A stretch of DNA of 35,275 bases from Flavobacteriales bacterium (lineage in GTDB: Bacteria > Bacteroidota > Bacteroidia > Flavobacteriales > TMED113). Within the stretch, counting starts at the first letter, position 1. Each line of letters opens with the position of its first letter. The stretch spans positions 1-35,275 of the forward strand of contig PBKX01000004.1 in the NCBI GenBank assembly GCA_002722215.1, read 5' to 3'. Below the pieces are notes generated by a model, which was not told the origin of the DNA, did no database searches, and saw only the letters and a program-made list of their open reading frames with translations. Positions 23,603 to 32,225 of this stretch are shown here, piece after piece. Position numbers and translations under genes: made by a program.

Positions 23603-24865
23603 TCAGCTAGTAAAAAAGGAAATTCCTTCATTGGATAATCCTTTTAGTATTGGCTTATAGATTTCTTGATAGATAGGTATTTTGACTCCTTTTAGTGATA
23701 TTTTATCTTGAAGCAACAGTTTACATGCAAAAAAAACTGGTAAGCCCACTGTTTTAGACATTGCTGTTTGAATACTATCATCCCCCTTCACAACCATAGA
23801 TAATTGCATTTTATGATCTTCATTGTTAAGGGTGTAATAAAATTTATGCTGCATAACAATCATATCTTTATCTAATTTATCTAAAGACCATTTTTTCTTT
23901 AATACTTCTAGTAAATAATCAGAAGGACTACGATAATTTATTTCCTTGTTTGTATGATGAAATAAATCAAGATAAGCCATTTTTTTATTTATTTTCTCAT
24001 TATTAAGCTCTGTTAAATAATCTAAAAATATATCTTCCGAAATTAACTTTGTACAAGTATCTTCTGAAGTCATGCCCAATTGAACAAATACATTCCAAGC
24101 CTCTGAAAAACCAACTTTTCTCAATGTACCTCTTACTATCGTATGAGCATCTAATAAGTTATATTTCTGTTGATAATGTAATGAATCTCTATTTGCATAA
24201 GATTCGAACTCCCCATAATGAGGTATAATAACGTTTTCAGTATGTGAAAAAACTTCATCATACCCAAACTCTTTTATCGAACCATTCTTTAGATAAGAGG
24301 CTCCTGAACTTCCAGCTAAAACTACATTTTTTGGATTCCAAGTAAATTTATAATTCCATGGATTATTATCCGATTCTGGGGCAATTAAACCACCACAAAA
24401 TGATTTAAATGTGTTAATGACAGCACCCTTTTCATGTAACGAGTCTATAATATCCATCGCAGAGATATGATCTATACCAGGATCTAATCCAATTTCATTT
24501 AAAATTAAAATATTAGATCTTTTAGCATCAGAGTCTAATTTTTGAATTTCATCAGACACATAAGATGCTGTGATGAGATTTTTTTTAAATTCCACACAAT
24601 CTTTTGCTACTAGAATATGAAATTTCGGAGGAAGCATAGAAATAACTAAATCGGATTTTGAAATCTCTCGCCTTCTTGATTCATTATTATTAATATCAAT
24701 TGATAGAAAACGACATTTATTTTGATTAACATAAGAGTTAACAAAAGCATTTGAGCACTGATCTGCAAGCACAATTTCAGCATTAAGTTCTTTGCGAGAA
24801 TTTATCAAATACTTGATTAATGTATGTGTTGATCTTCCAACACCCAATAACAGGACTGTTTTCAT
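23603..24865 (-). CDS. Saccharopine dehydrogenase (glutamate-forming)-like protein
   Basis: A 420-residue Rossmann-fold enzyme. The N-terminus KTVLLLGVGRSTHTLIKYL is the dinucleotide motif. GLDPGIDHISAMDIID, FKSFCGGLIAPESDNNPWNY, KFTWNPKNVVLAG and RGTLRKVGFSEAW match the glutamate-forming saccharopine dehydrogenase domain (Lys9 or the C-terminal half of AASS). That reaction links saccharopine with allysine plus glutamate. No lysine-ketoglutarate reductase partner is in the window. It is convergent with DPP III (2-nt gap) and divergent from the DUF4476-like gene. Substrate is inferred from family motifs, and other superfamily roles remain possible. Confidence 0.82.
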   Translation of the reverse strand: MKTVLLLGVGRSTHTLIKYLINSRKELNAEIVLADQCSNAFVNSYVNQNKCRFLSIDINNNESRRREISKSDLVISMLPPKFHILVAKDCVEFKKNLITASYVSDEIQKLDSDAKRSNILILNEIGLDPGIDHISAMDIIDSLHEKGAVINTFKSFCGGLIAPESDNNPWNYKFTWNPKNVVLAGSSGASYLKNGSIKEFGYDEVFSHTENVIIPHYGEFESYANRDSLHYQQKYNLLDAHTIVRGTLRKVGFSEAWNVFVQLGMTSEDTCTKLISEDIFLDYLTELNNEKINKKMAYLDLFHHTNKEINYRSPSDYLLEVLKKKWSLDKLDKDMIVMQHKFYYTLNNEDHKMQLSMVVKGDDSIQTAMSKTVGLPVFFACKLLLQDKISLKGVKIPIYQEIYKPILKGLSNEGISFFTS

Positions 24866-24953
24866 AATTTTTAAAAAAATAACAATTTTATTTGATAACT
24901 AACTAAAATAAATACATAAATTAGTCTATCTAAATTGTTTAAATCTAAATAAG

Positions 24954-25259
24954 ATGAAAAAACTAATTATTTATATGTTCTTCTTTCTATCTGTCCCCAC
25001 ATTTTTAATGGCAAATGATTGTAATTACTTAATGGATGACAATAGAATGATTAGTGTTATCCAACAAATGGAAAACCAAACAAATGATACAAGAAAGATG
25101 AACACTATTAAAGCATATCTTCAAAGACTTTGCATCAACACCAATCAAATGCTTACCATTATGGAAGTTTTTGAATCAGAACAGGTTAAATACGATTTTT
25201 TTATATATTCAAAGGAATTCATTACTGATTTAGAAAATTACAAGAAACTTATCAAATAA
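24954..25259 (+). CDS. Small exported protein with DUF4476-like region
   Basis: A 101-residue protein with a signal peptide (MKKLIIYMFFFLSVPTFLMA, cleavage before NDC). The mature part has a helical pattern, with CINTNQMLTIMEVFESEQVK followed by YDFFIYSKEF and DLENYKKLI, which resembles the DUF4476 domain of Bacteroidota (Q-V-x-x-I-M-x-x-F-x-x-E/D then aromatic residues). Two Cys residues in the mature part could pair. The role is unknown. It starts 34 nt before pckA's start region begins and may share its transcript. A degenerate -7-like TAAATTG lies at 24931-24937, 16 nt before the ATG. Confidence 0.65.
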   Translation: MKKLIIYMFFFLSVPTFLMANDCNYLMDDNRMISVIQQMENQTNDTRKMNTIKAYLQRLCINTNQMLTIMEVFESEQVKYDFFIYSKEFITDLENYKKLIK

Positions 25260-25293
25260 TAACAATACATAAGATAATTTAATCTTAAGTAAT

Positions 25294-26922
25294 ATGAATA
25301 CAATTGGAACACAATCACCGGTTGATATAATTAGTTTTATAGATGAACATAATAGTATCAATTGGAACGCAGGTCCTGAAGAACTAGTCCAAAGATCCAT
25401 GGAAATGAAAATGGGACAATTATCAAATAATAATGTTTTAGCGATTGACACAGGTAAATTTACAGGAAGATCACCTAAAGATCGATTCATTGTCAAAGAT
25501 GAAATCACAAAAAATGACATTGACTGGGGGGCTATTAATCAACCTATTAATGAAGTCAATTATCAAAAAATTAAATATGATTTGATTAAGTATCTAAAAA
25601 ATAAAAGTTTATTTGGCAGACATTGTTATGCTTGCGCTGAGCCAGAATATAAGCTGAATATTACATTAATTACTGAATACCCTTGGTCTAATTTATTTGG
25701 ATATAATATGTTTCTCAGGCCAAATACAAGTGAATTACAGTCATTTTTGCATGAATGGATCATTTTATGTGCACCTGAATTTAAAATTTCCAGTCCAGAA
25801 AAACATGGTATTAATCAAGAAAATTTTTCGATTTTAAATTTTAAAGAAAAAGTAATTATCATAGGAGGCACAGGTTATACCGGCGAAATCAAAAAAGGTA
25901 TTTTTTCTGTTTTAAATTATATCTTACCAAAATCAAGATCGGTTTTACCTATGCATTGCTCTGCAAATATCGGTTTTAAAAATGATACAGCTTTATTTTT
26001 TGGACTTTCAGGAACCGGAAAAACAACACTATCCGCGGATCCGCACAGAAAATTAATTGGAGATGATGAACATGGGTGGTCTCAAAATTCTATTTTTAAT
26101 TTTGAAGGTGGATGTTATGCGAAATGCATTAATCTATCTGCTGAAACAGAACCAGATATTTTTTCAGCGATCAAAAAAGGAGCTTTGTTAGAAAATATTT
26201 GTTTTAAAAAAAATAATGAAGTAGATTTTACGAATTGTTCAAAAACAGAAAATACAAGAGTAAGTTATCCTATATTTCACATAAATAATATTGCACTCCC
26301 ATCGACTGGGCCATCTCCAAAAAATATATTTTTTTTAACTGCTGACGCTTTTGGTGTCTTGCCTCCTATATCTAAGTTAACTAATGAACAAGCGATGTAC
26401 CATTTTATCTCTGGCTACACATCTAAAATTGCTGGAACAGAAGAAGGTATTGTGGAACCGGAAGCAACTTTTTCTGCATGTTTTGGCGCTCCATTTATGC
26501 CTCTTCACCCAACTGTATATGCAGAAATGTTAGGTAAAAAAATAGAAAAGGAACAAGTAAATGTATGGCTAATTAATACTGGCTGGTCTGGTGGTCCTTA
26601 TGGAACAGGAAACAGGATTAAATTAAAATACACAAGGTCTATGATTAGTTCAGCAATGAACTATGAGTTAAACGAAGAAGAATCTGAGACACACGACATA
26701 TTTGGCTTAAAAATGATAACAAAATGCCCTAATGTACCAGATCATATACTAAATCCAATAAATACGTGGGAAAACAAATTAGATTATACTAACAAAGCAA
26801 AAAAATTAGCCGATCTATTTCATGTTAATTTTAATCGTGTAATCCAATCAACCAATTCTAATCTCATGATTAAATCAAAAGAATTACAAAATATTATATT
26901 GGGAGGGCCATTAAGTAAATAA
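25294..26922 (+). CDS. pckA: Phosphoenolpyruvate carboxykinase (ATP)
   Basis: This enzyme converts oxaloacetate and ATP to phosphoenolpyruvate, ADP and CO2, the entry step of gluconeogenesis. At 542 residues it matches the ATP-dependent family. Visible motifs are TGKFTGRSPKDRF near the N-terminus, the PEPCK-specific region MHCSANIGF, the P-loop kinase-1a motif GLSGTGKTT (237-245), the kinase-2 motif LIGDDEHGW, and INTGWSGGPYGTGNRI toward the end. The start MNTIGTQSPVDI fits the family. It lies 34 nt after the DUF4476-like gene and 18 nt before rsmE. Given the amino-acid-degrading enzymes nearby, a role in making sugars from amino-acid carbon is plausible. Confidence 0.97.
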   Translation: MNTIGTQSPVDIISFIDEHNSINWNAGPEELVQRSMEMKMGQLSNNNVLAIDTGKFTGRSPKDRFIVKDEITKNDIDWGAINQPINEVNYQKIKYDLIKYLKNKSLFGRHCYACAEPEYKLNITLITEYPWSNLFGYNMFLRPNTSELQSFLHEWIILCAPEFKISSPEKHGINQENFSILNFKEKVIIIGGTGYTGEIKKGIFSVLNYILPKSRSVLPMHCSANIGFKNDTALFFGLSGTGKTTLSADPHRKLIGDDEHGWSQNSIFNFEGGCYAKCINLSAETEPDIFSAIKKGALLENICFKKNNEVDFTNCSKTENTRVSYPIFHINNIALPSTGPSPKNIFFLTADAFGVLPPISKLTNEQAMYHFISGYTSKIAGTEEGIVEPEATFSACFGAPFMPLHPTVYAEMLGKKIEKEQVNVWLINTGWSGGPYGTGNRIKLKYTRSMISSAMNYELNEEESETHDIFGLKMITKCPNVPDHILNPINTWENKLDYTNKAKKLADLFHVNFNRVIQSTNSNLMIKSKELQNIILGGPLSK

Positions 26923-26940
26923 TGAACTGAATTTATTAAT

Positions 26941-27636
26941 ATGGATCTTTTTTATGTTGAACACATATCAAATAAAAAATTATCAGTAAGTGAAAGTAAG
27001 CATTGTCTAACTGCATTAAGAAAAAAAGTAAACCAAAAAATACTTTTAACAGAGGGAAAGGGAATAACGTATAGTGCAATTATCGAAAGCATCCAAAATG
27101 GTCAGGTAATATATACAAATATTAAGTCCATATATACATATCTACGAAAACCGAAAATTCATATTGCTATTGCTCCAACAAAGAATAAAGCAAGATTTGA
27201 ATGGTTCCTTGAAAAAGCTACAGAAATTGGCGTGGACATCATTTCACCACTAATATGTCAATACTCTGAGAGAAATAAAATTAATGAAACTAGAGCTAAA
27301 AAAATTTTAATCTCCGCAATGAAACAATCTAAAAACCCTATACTACCAACACTTAATTCACCTATCTCATTTGAAGAAATGATGAAAAATCCTCCCAAAA
27401 ACTGTTATATTGCACATTGTCAAAACAGAAAAAAAATACCTTTCAAAAAGCTTTTAGTTAATTTAAAAAATCCACACACTATTTCTCTTTTTATTGGACC
27501 TGAAGGTGATTTTAGCGAAAAAGAACTTAATTTTGCAGAAAAAATCGGGTTTGTTTCAATAACATTAGGAGAACAAAGACTACGAACTGAAACAGCTGGT
27601 ATTGTAGGATGCAATATGATAAATTTATTATTATGA
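26941..27636 (+). CDS. rsmE: 16S rRNA (uracil-1498-N3)-methyltransferase
   Basis: RsmE is a SPOUT-fold enzyme that methylates N3 of U1498 in 16S rRNA using S-adenosylmethionine. The 231 residues match the family. The N-terminal PUA-like part begins MDLFYVEHI with HCLTALRKK. The SPOUT knot motifs are clear: FEWFLEKATEIGVDIISPL, IGPEGDFS (185-192) and LGEQRLRTETA (209-219). The gene starts 18 nt after pckA. Its stop overlaps the next start as ATGA (27633-27636), so rsmE, the DUF4159 gene and the AI-2E gene form one coupled unit. Confidence 0.96.
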   Translation: MDLFYVEHISNKKLSVSESKHCLTALRKKVNQKILLTEGKGITYSAIIESIQNGQVIYTNIKSIYTYLRKPKIHIAIAPTKNKARFEWFLEKATEIGVDIISPLICQYSERNKINETRAKKILISAMKQSKNPILPTLNSPISFEEMMKNPPKNCYIAHCQNRKKIPFKKLLVNLKNPHTISLFIGPEGDFSEKELNFAEKIGFVSITLGEQRLRTETAGIVGCNMINLLL

Positions 27637-28277
27637 AGTATATATTTATTTTTCTTATATCTAGTATTACTTTTTCACAAAATAGTTATGAAATAGCAGT
27701 TTTAAAATATAATGGAGGTGGTGACTGGTATGCAAACCCTACTGGATTAAAAAATTTAATTAGATTTTGCAATAATAATCTAAATATGAATATTCAAGAA
27801 AATTATGATGTAATTGAAGCAAGTAGTCAAAATCTTTTTGATTATCCTTTTATCTATATGACAGGCCATGGCAATGTCCTATTTAATCAGTCTGAAATCA
27901 GGAATCTAAGAAATTACCTAATGGGTGGCGGGTTCCTACATATAGACGACAACTATGGGATGGATAAATATATTCGAACCGAAATGAAAAAAGTATTTCC
28001 AGATTTAGAATTTATAGAAATTCCCAATAACCATGATATATATCATAATATATATGAATTTCCGAACGGATTACCTAAAATACATGAACACGATAACAAA
28101 CCAGCACAAGGTTTAGCATTAATATATAATAATAAAATTATATGCTTTTATTCTTATGAATCTGACTTGGGAGATGGATGGGAAGATCAGAACATACATA
28201 ATAACCCTGAATATCTGAGACAGAAAGCATTAAGAATGGGAGCCAATATTTTATGTTATTCCATGAATCGAATATAA
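27633..28277 (+). CDS. DUF4159 family exported protein
   Basis: From the ATG at 27633 the protein has 214 residues and starts with a signal peptide (MKYIFIFLISSITFSQ). An earlier ATG at 27609 would put eight residues inside rsmE before the signal sequence and is rejected. DUF4159 features are visible: IAVLKYNGGGDWYANPTGL, YPFIYMTGHGN, LRNYLMGGGFLHIDDNYG and later GQGLALIYN-like and DLGDGWED segments. The fold resembles a glutamine-amidotransferase-like domain in other DUF4159 proteins, but no catalytic triad is evident to me. It is exported, probably periplasmic. The function is unknown. The gene overlaps rsmE by 4 nt and the AI-2E gene by 1 nt (TAATG). Confidence 0.9.
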   Translation: MKYIFIFLISSITFSQNSYEIAVLKYNGGGDWYANPTGLKNLIRFCNNNLNMNIQENYDVIEASSQNLFDYPFIYMTGHGNVLFNQSEIRNLRNYLMGGGFLHIDDNYGMDKYIRTEMKKVFPDLEFIEIPNNHDIYHNIYEFPNGLPKIHEHDNKPAQGLALIYNNKIICFYSYESDLGDGWEDQNIHNNPEYLRQKALRMGANILCYSMNRI

Positions 28278-29329
28278 TGACAGACTCAATTAAAAATATT
28301 GCCATCCTACTATTAATTGGAATAGGTTTATTCTTATTAACAAAGATTCAACTATTAATTATATATCTATTTATTTCCCTAGTAATTTCAATTACTATTA
28401 ACCCATTATCTAACTGGCTTTGTGGTATTACTATATTGAAAAAATCTATCAATAAAACAATATCTACAATTCTTTGCTTATTCATTGTTTCAACTTTCAC
28501 CATCCTATTTGGATACATTTTATCTCCATTAATTATAGAAGAAATTCAAATTATTAGCTCAGTTCAAATAGAACAAATTCAAACATTTTTAAATATAGCT
28601 ACAACAGAAATAAATGAAAAGTTTGACTCTTTGAATCTTGATATTGAAGTAAACTTAATGGACTTATTAAATATCTTGAACATATCATCAATTACAGGAA
28701 TATTTCAATCTATGTTAGAGATTTTTGGAAATATTTTTATGGCTATTTGCTCTATTTTATTTATATCGTTTTTTTTAATTCGAGACAAGGAATTACTAAA
28801 AGATAAAGTGATCGACATTATGTCTTATGCCATTCCAAAATCAAAGCAAAAAATTAATACTATCATCTATTTTATAAGAAGATATTTCATTGGATTATGT
28901 ATACAAACAACTATATTATTTCTATTATTTGGAATTATTATGAGTATCCTTAAATTACCAAATCCATGGACATTAGCTGTATTTGCTGCAATTATAAATA
29001 TCATACCTTATTTTGGGCCATTAATTGGATTCACATTTACAAGTGTTATTGTAGGAACAATTTACTTGGATCAAAATATGATAAATTTAATTTTACCATT
29101 AATTATCAAATGTTTCTGTTTATTTGGACTGGTTCAATCAATAGATAATTTTTTAATACAACCTACCATCTATTCTAAAGCATTTAATGCACATCCTTTA
29201 GAAATATTTTTTGTGGCACTGTCAGCCGGTTTTATTGGCGGATTAATGTGGATGATAATTGCGATGCCTGTATATACAATTATAAGGATTATTTTTTCAG
29301 AATTATTAGGAAATATTCAGAAAGTCTAA
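28277..29329 (+). CDS. AI-2E/PerM family membrane transporter
   Basis: A 350-residue protein with about seven or eight membrane segments. The N-terminal pair is IAILLLIGIGLFLLTKIQ and LLIIYLFISLVISITINPL. A hydrophilic helical region follows (about 85-140), typical of the family. The C-terminal block has ALPNPWTLAV-like LKLPNPWTLAVFAAIINIIP, YFGPLIGF, DNFLIQPTIYSKA and AHPLEIFFVALSAGFIGG, all hallmarks of AI-2E/PerM proteins. Characterised members export AI-2 (TqsA) or exchange sodium and protons; the substrate here is unknown. ATG 28277 overlaps the preceding stop by one base and is preferred to an in-frame ATG at 28253. Its last 24 nt overlap the end of hutH on the other strand. Confidence 0.9.
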   Translation: MTDSIKNIAILLLIGIGLFLLTKIQLLIIYLFISLVISITINPLSNWLCGITILKKSINKTISTILCLFIVSTFTILFGYILSPLIIEEIQIISSVQIEQIQTFLNIATTEINEKFDSLNLDIEVNLMDLLNILNISSITGIFQSMLEIFGNIFMAICSILFISFFLIRDKELLKDKVIDIMSYAIPKSKQKINTIIYFIRRYFIGLCIQTTILFLLFGIIMSILKLPNPWTLAVFAAIINIIPYFGPLIGFTFTSVIVGTIYLDQNMINLILPLIIKCFCLFGLVQSIDNFLIQPTIYSKAFNAHPLEIFFVALSAGFIGGLMWMIIAMPVYTIIRIIFSELLGNIQKV

Positions 29330-30790
29330 AACATCAAATTTATCAATAAAATCGCGTGAACTATCTATTTCTTTATGAATTGGATAATTGTCTCCAGAAT
29401 GTGTAGAGAAATTAATTTTAGTGATGAATTTATTAATGATAGGAGAACTCTTTCCTTTACATGCTTTTTGAAGACGAATAGCATAAAGACTATTTAATAA
29501 TTCAATAGATAAAATAGTCTTTAAGTTTTCAAGGACTTTATATAATTTTAGAGCTGAATTAGCCCCCATACTAACATGATCTTCTTGGCCATTTGATGAG
29601 ACAATACTATCAATAGAGGATGGAGTACAATATTGTTTGTTTTGACTAACTATAGAGGCAGCCGTATATTGAGCAATCATTAACCCAGACTCTAAACCTG
29701 GATTTTCTGTTAAATAAACAGGTAAATTTCGCGCGCCAGATATCAATTGGAACACTCTTCTTTCTGATATATTACCAAGTTCAGAAAGAGCAATTGCTAG
29801 ATAGTCCATAGCCATAGCTAACGATTGGCCATGGAAATTACCACCAGATAAAATTTTATCTTGATTTGAAAAGATTAAAGGATTGTCTGTTACAGAATTT
29901 ATCTCAATTTGAAAAATTGAATCAACATGATTAATCACATCTAGTGATGCACCATGCACTTGTGGAATACATCTAAATGAATATGGATCCTGAACATGTT
30001 TCTTGTCCGATTGAAATGTTGGGCTTCCATTTAAAATTTTTAAAATTTCTTTAGCGGTATATTGTTGACCATAATGTGCTCTCACTTGAGAAACAAGTGG
30101 ATTAAAAGATTCATTTTTACATAAAAATGAGTCTAAGGAAATACATGCAATTAAATTAGCAAAATGATATAATTTTCTAGCTTCCACAATGCAATAAACG
30201 CCATATGCAGACATAAATTGAGTCCCATTTAAAAGTGCAAGCCCCTCTTTAAAAGATAATGTAATAGGTTTTTTATTAATTTTTTTATTTGCAGATTCTG
30301 ATATCAACATATCTGCAACAGCAGCAAGTGGAGCAAGGTCACCGGACGCACCTAAAGATCCTTGCTCACGAATTTTGGGTAATATATGCTGGTTATAGAA
30401 CATTACTAATCTATCAACAACCTTTATTCTAATCCCCGAATAACCAAAGCTTAGTGATCTTATTTTTAAAAGAACAATTATTTTGACAATTAATTCTGGA
30501 ATGTTTGGACCAGTACCACAATGATGAGATTTGACTAAATTCTTTTGAAGATCTTCAATTTCTAATGGATCAATTTTTTGATTACACAACGAGCCAAAAC
30601 CAGTATTTAGTCCATAAACAACTTCATTAGTATTAATAATTTTTTTTTCTAAATATTCTCTCGAGTTATTAATCTTCGAGATAGTTTTTTGAGACAAAAA
30701 TACTTCTTGATGTTGTATTGCTGATTTATAAATATCCAATAAGCTAACATCATCCCGTCCAATATCAAATTTATTGTTTCTGTACTTCAT
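29306..30790 (-). CDS. hutH: Histidine ammonia-lyase
   Basis: This enzyme removes ammonia from histidine to give urocanate, using an MIO cofactor formed from Ala-Ser-Gly. That triad is residues 148-150 in GSLGASGDLAPLA. The catalytic Tyr59 lies in VYGLNTGFG. Ser88-His89 (LVKSHHCGTG) is the HAL-type selectivity pair, and QEDHVSMGANSALK carries the Glu typical of HAL rather than tyrosine or phenylalanine ammonia-lyases. SVTDNPLIF and GGNFHGQSLAMAMDYL are also family motifs. The length of 494 residues is normal. The ATG overlaps the hisS stop (30787-30790). No hutU, hutI or hutG gene is in the window. The 3' end overlaps the AI-2E gene by 24 nt. Confidence 0.92.
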   Translation of the reverse strand: MKYRNNKFDIGRDDVSLLDIYKSAIQHQEVFLSQKTISKINNSREYLEKKIINTNEVVYGLNTGFGSLCNQKIDPLEIEDLQKNLVKSHHCGTGPNIPELIVKIIVLLKIRSLSFGYSGIRIKVVDRLVMFYNQHILPKIREQGSLGASGDLAPLAAVADMLISESANKKINKKPITLSFKEGLALLNGTQFMSAYGVYCIVEARKLYHFANLIACISLDSFLCKNESFNPLVSQVRAHYGQQYTAKEILKILNGSPTFQSDKKHVQDPYSFRCIPQVHGASLDVINHVDSIFQIEINSVTDNPLIFSNQDKILSGGNFHGQSLAMAMDYLAIALSELGNISERRVFQLISGARNLPVYLTENPGLESGLMIAQYTAASIVSQNKQYCTPSSIDSIVSSNGQEDHVSMGANSALKLYKVLENLKTILSIELLNSLYAIRLQKACKGKSSPIINKFITKINFSTHSGDNYPIHKEIDSSRDFIDKFDVLDFLNIS

Positions 30791-32136
30791 AATAAATTAA
30801 TGAATTCTTCAAGAGTTAGTGATTTTTGATTCCCATTGAACATATTTTTAACACTGAGTTTATTAGTCTTGATTTCATCCTCTCCAATCATAATTACAAA
30901 TTTAACCCCCCTTTTATTAGCATAATTCAATTGTTTGTTCATTTTGATGTCATCAGGGTATAACTCGGAAGAAATACCTAACTTTCGAAGTTTATAAATA
31001 TATGCTTGAGCAATTTGCGCTTCTTTTAAACCAAAATTAATAAATAGCACATCAAGACCATTATTCCAATCTTTTGGGAACAAGTCAAGTTCATCTAATA
31101 ATAAACATAAGCGCTCTAACCCAAAAGATATCCCTACTCCACTCAAATGTTTCGTGTTGAATTTTTCAGTTAGCTGATCATACCTGCCTCCTCCCAATAC
31201 GCTACCACCATTATTACTATTTAAAGATAATGCCTCAAATACTGATCCTGTATAATAATCTAAACCCCTGGCCAAAGATAGATCTAAATCTATATTTTGA
31301 TCAGGAGGAAGATTATCAAATATAAATTGTAGCTCCTCTAAGCCTATTTTTAAATTTTCATTAATAGCGAAACAAGATAAGATATGAGATTTTTTTTGCA
31401 TAAAAGAGCCTTTGAAGACAAATAAATTTTCAAGCAATAAAATCTCATTTTGAGAAAGCCCACAATCCAATAATAATTGTTGAATTTTTTTAAAATCAAG
31501 TTTATCTAATTTATCTATGATGGTACAAAATCTTGAAAAATCTAAAGCATTAGAAAAAGATTCAAATATCCCTTCCAATAACTTTCTATTACTTATCCTA
31601 ATGACCATGTTTTTTAAACCTAACGCATCAAATATCGCATATATTAAATTAATTAAGTCAATTTCTAACCATAATGATTTAGTACCAATAATATCAGCAT
31701 CGCATTGAATAAATTGTCGCAATCTTCCTTTTTGAGGACGATCTGCTCTAAATACAGGACCAATCTCATATCGTTTAAAAGGTAAATTAATAAATGACTG
31801 ATTCTCTGAAACAAATCTAGCAAAAGGAAGTGTTAAATCATATCTCATTGATTTATCGCTAATAATACTAGATAATTCATGAGATGTTAAACCTTTCACG
31901 TCCGTTTGAATCCGACTCAAATAATCTCCGCTTCTTAATACTTGAAAAATTAACTTATCTCCATCATCGCCATAACTACCAACAAGATTATCTCTTTTTT
32001 CCATTAAAGCAGTAGAGATTTGAGAAAATCCAAACAAAGAAAATTTTTCTTTCATTAAAGACAAAACATACTCTCTCCTATTGACTTGAATAGCATTAAA
32101 ATCAGGAAAGCCACTTAAAGAAAATTGTTTTTTCAT
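30787..32136 (-). CDS. hisS: Histidyl-tRNA synthetase
   Basis: This class II aminoacyl-tRNA synthetase charges tRNA-His. The 449 residues cover a complete enzyme. The motif 2 region is YEIGPVFRADRPQKGRLRQF then QCDADIIG; the HisRS-specific motif is LDLSLARGLDYYTGSVFEAL; GGGRYDQL and the motif 3 stretch SGVGISFGLERL follow; the C-terminal part is an anticodon-binding domain (DVLFINFGL onward, ending LEEFINLL). The N-terminus SLSGFPDFN is somewhat unlike the usual KGTRDF motif but keeps the F-P-D-F character. The start is the ATG at 32136, 25 nt after a -7 element. It is followed in a 4-nt overlap by hutH. Confidence 0.96.
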   Translation of the reverse strand: MKKQFSLSGFPDFNAIQVNRREYVLSLMKEKFSLFGFSQISTALMEKRDNLVGSYGDDGDKLIFQVLRSGDYLSRIQTDVKGLTSHELSSIISDKSMRYDLTLPFARFVSENQSFINLPFKRYEIGPVFRADRPQKGRLRQFIQCDADIIGTKSLWLEIDLINLIYAIFDALGLKNMVIRISNRKLLEGIFESFSNALDFSRFCTIIDKLDKLDFKKIQQLLLDCGLSQNEILLLENLFVFKGSFMQKKSHILSCFAINENLKIGLEELQFIFDNLPPDQNIDLDLSLARGLDYYTGSVFEALSLNSNNGGSVLGGGRYDQLTEKFNTKHLSGVGISFGLERLCLLLDELDLFPKDWNNGLDVLFINFGLKEAQIAQAYIYKLRKLGISSELYPDDIKMNKQLNYANKRGVKFVIMIGEDEIKTNKLSVKNMFNGNQKSLTLEEFINLL

Positions 32137-32225
32137 ACTTAATTCACAAATGAATCGATTACAAAAATAAATAATCTTGACTCGTTATTAGACATATATA
32201 TTAATTTTGTTACTAGAAATACATT
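32137..32225. promoter_or_regulatory. Divergent promoters for hisS-hutH and the secreted LolA-like gene
   Basis: On the minus strand TATTTTTG (complement of 32162-32169) matches TAnnTTTG, 25 nt before hisS. On the plus strand TAATTTTG (32202-32209) lies 16 nt before the ATG at 32226, with a TTG at 32177-32179 as a possible -33 element (22-bp spacer). The two promoters are packed into 89 bp. No operator or T-box-like leader is seen before hisS. Confidence 0.6.

Noticed and set aside
27609-27632. Upstream ATG for the DUF4159 protein
   Set aside because: It lies inside rsmE and adds residues before the signal peptide; the ATG at 27633 has the ATGA overlap typical of coupled genes.
28253-28276. 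Upstream ATG for the AI-2E family gene
   Set aside because: It would overlap the preceding gene by 25 nt; ATG 28277 with a TAATG junction is more likely.
29306-30790. Tyrosine ammonia-lyase (flexirubin-type pigment) as alternative to HutH
   Set aside because: The Ser-His selectivity pair, GSLGASGDLAPLA and QEDHVSM all favour histidine; no pigment genes are nearby.
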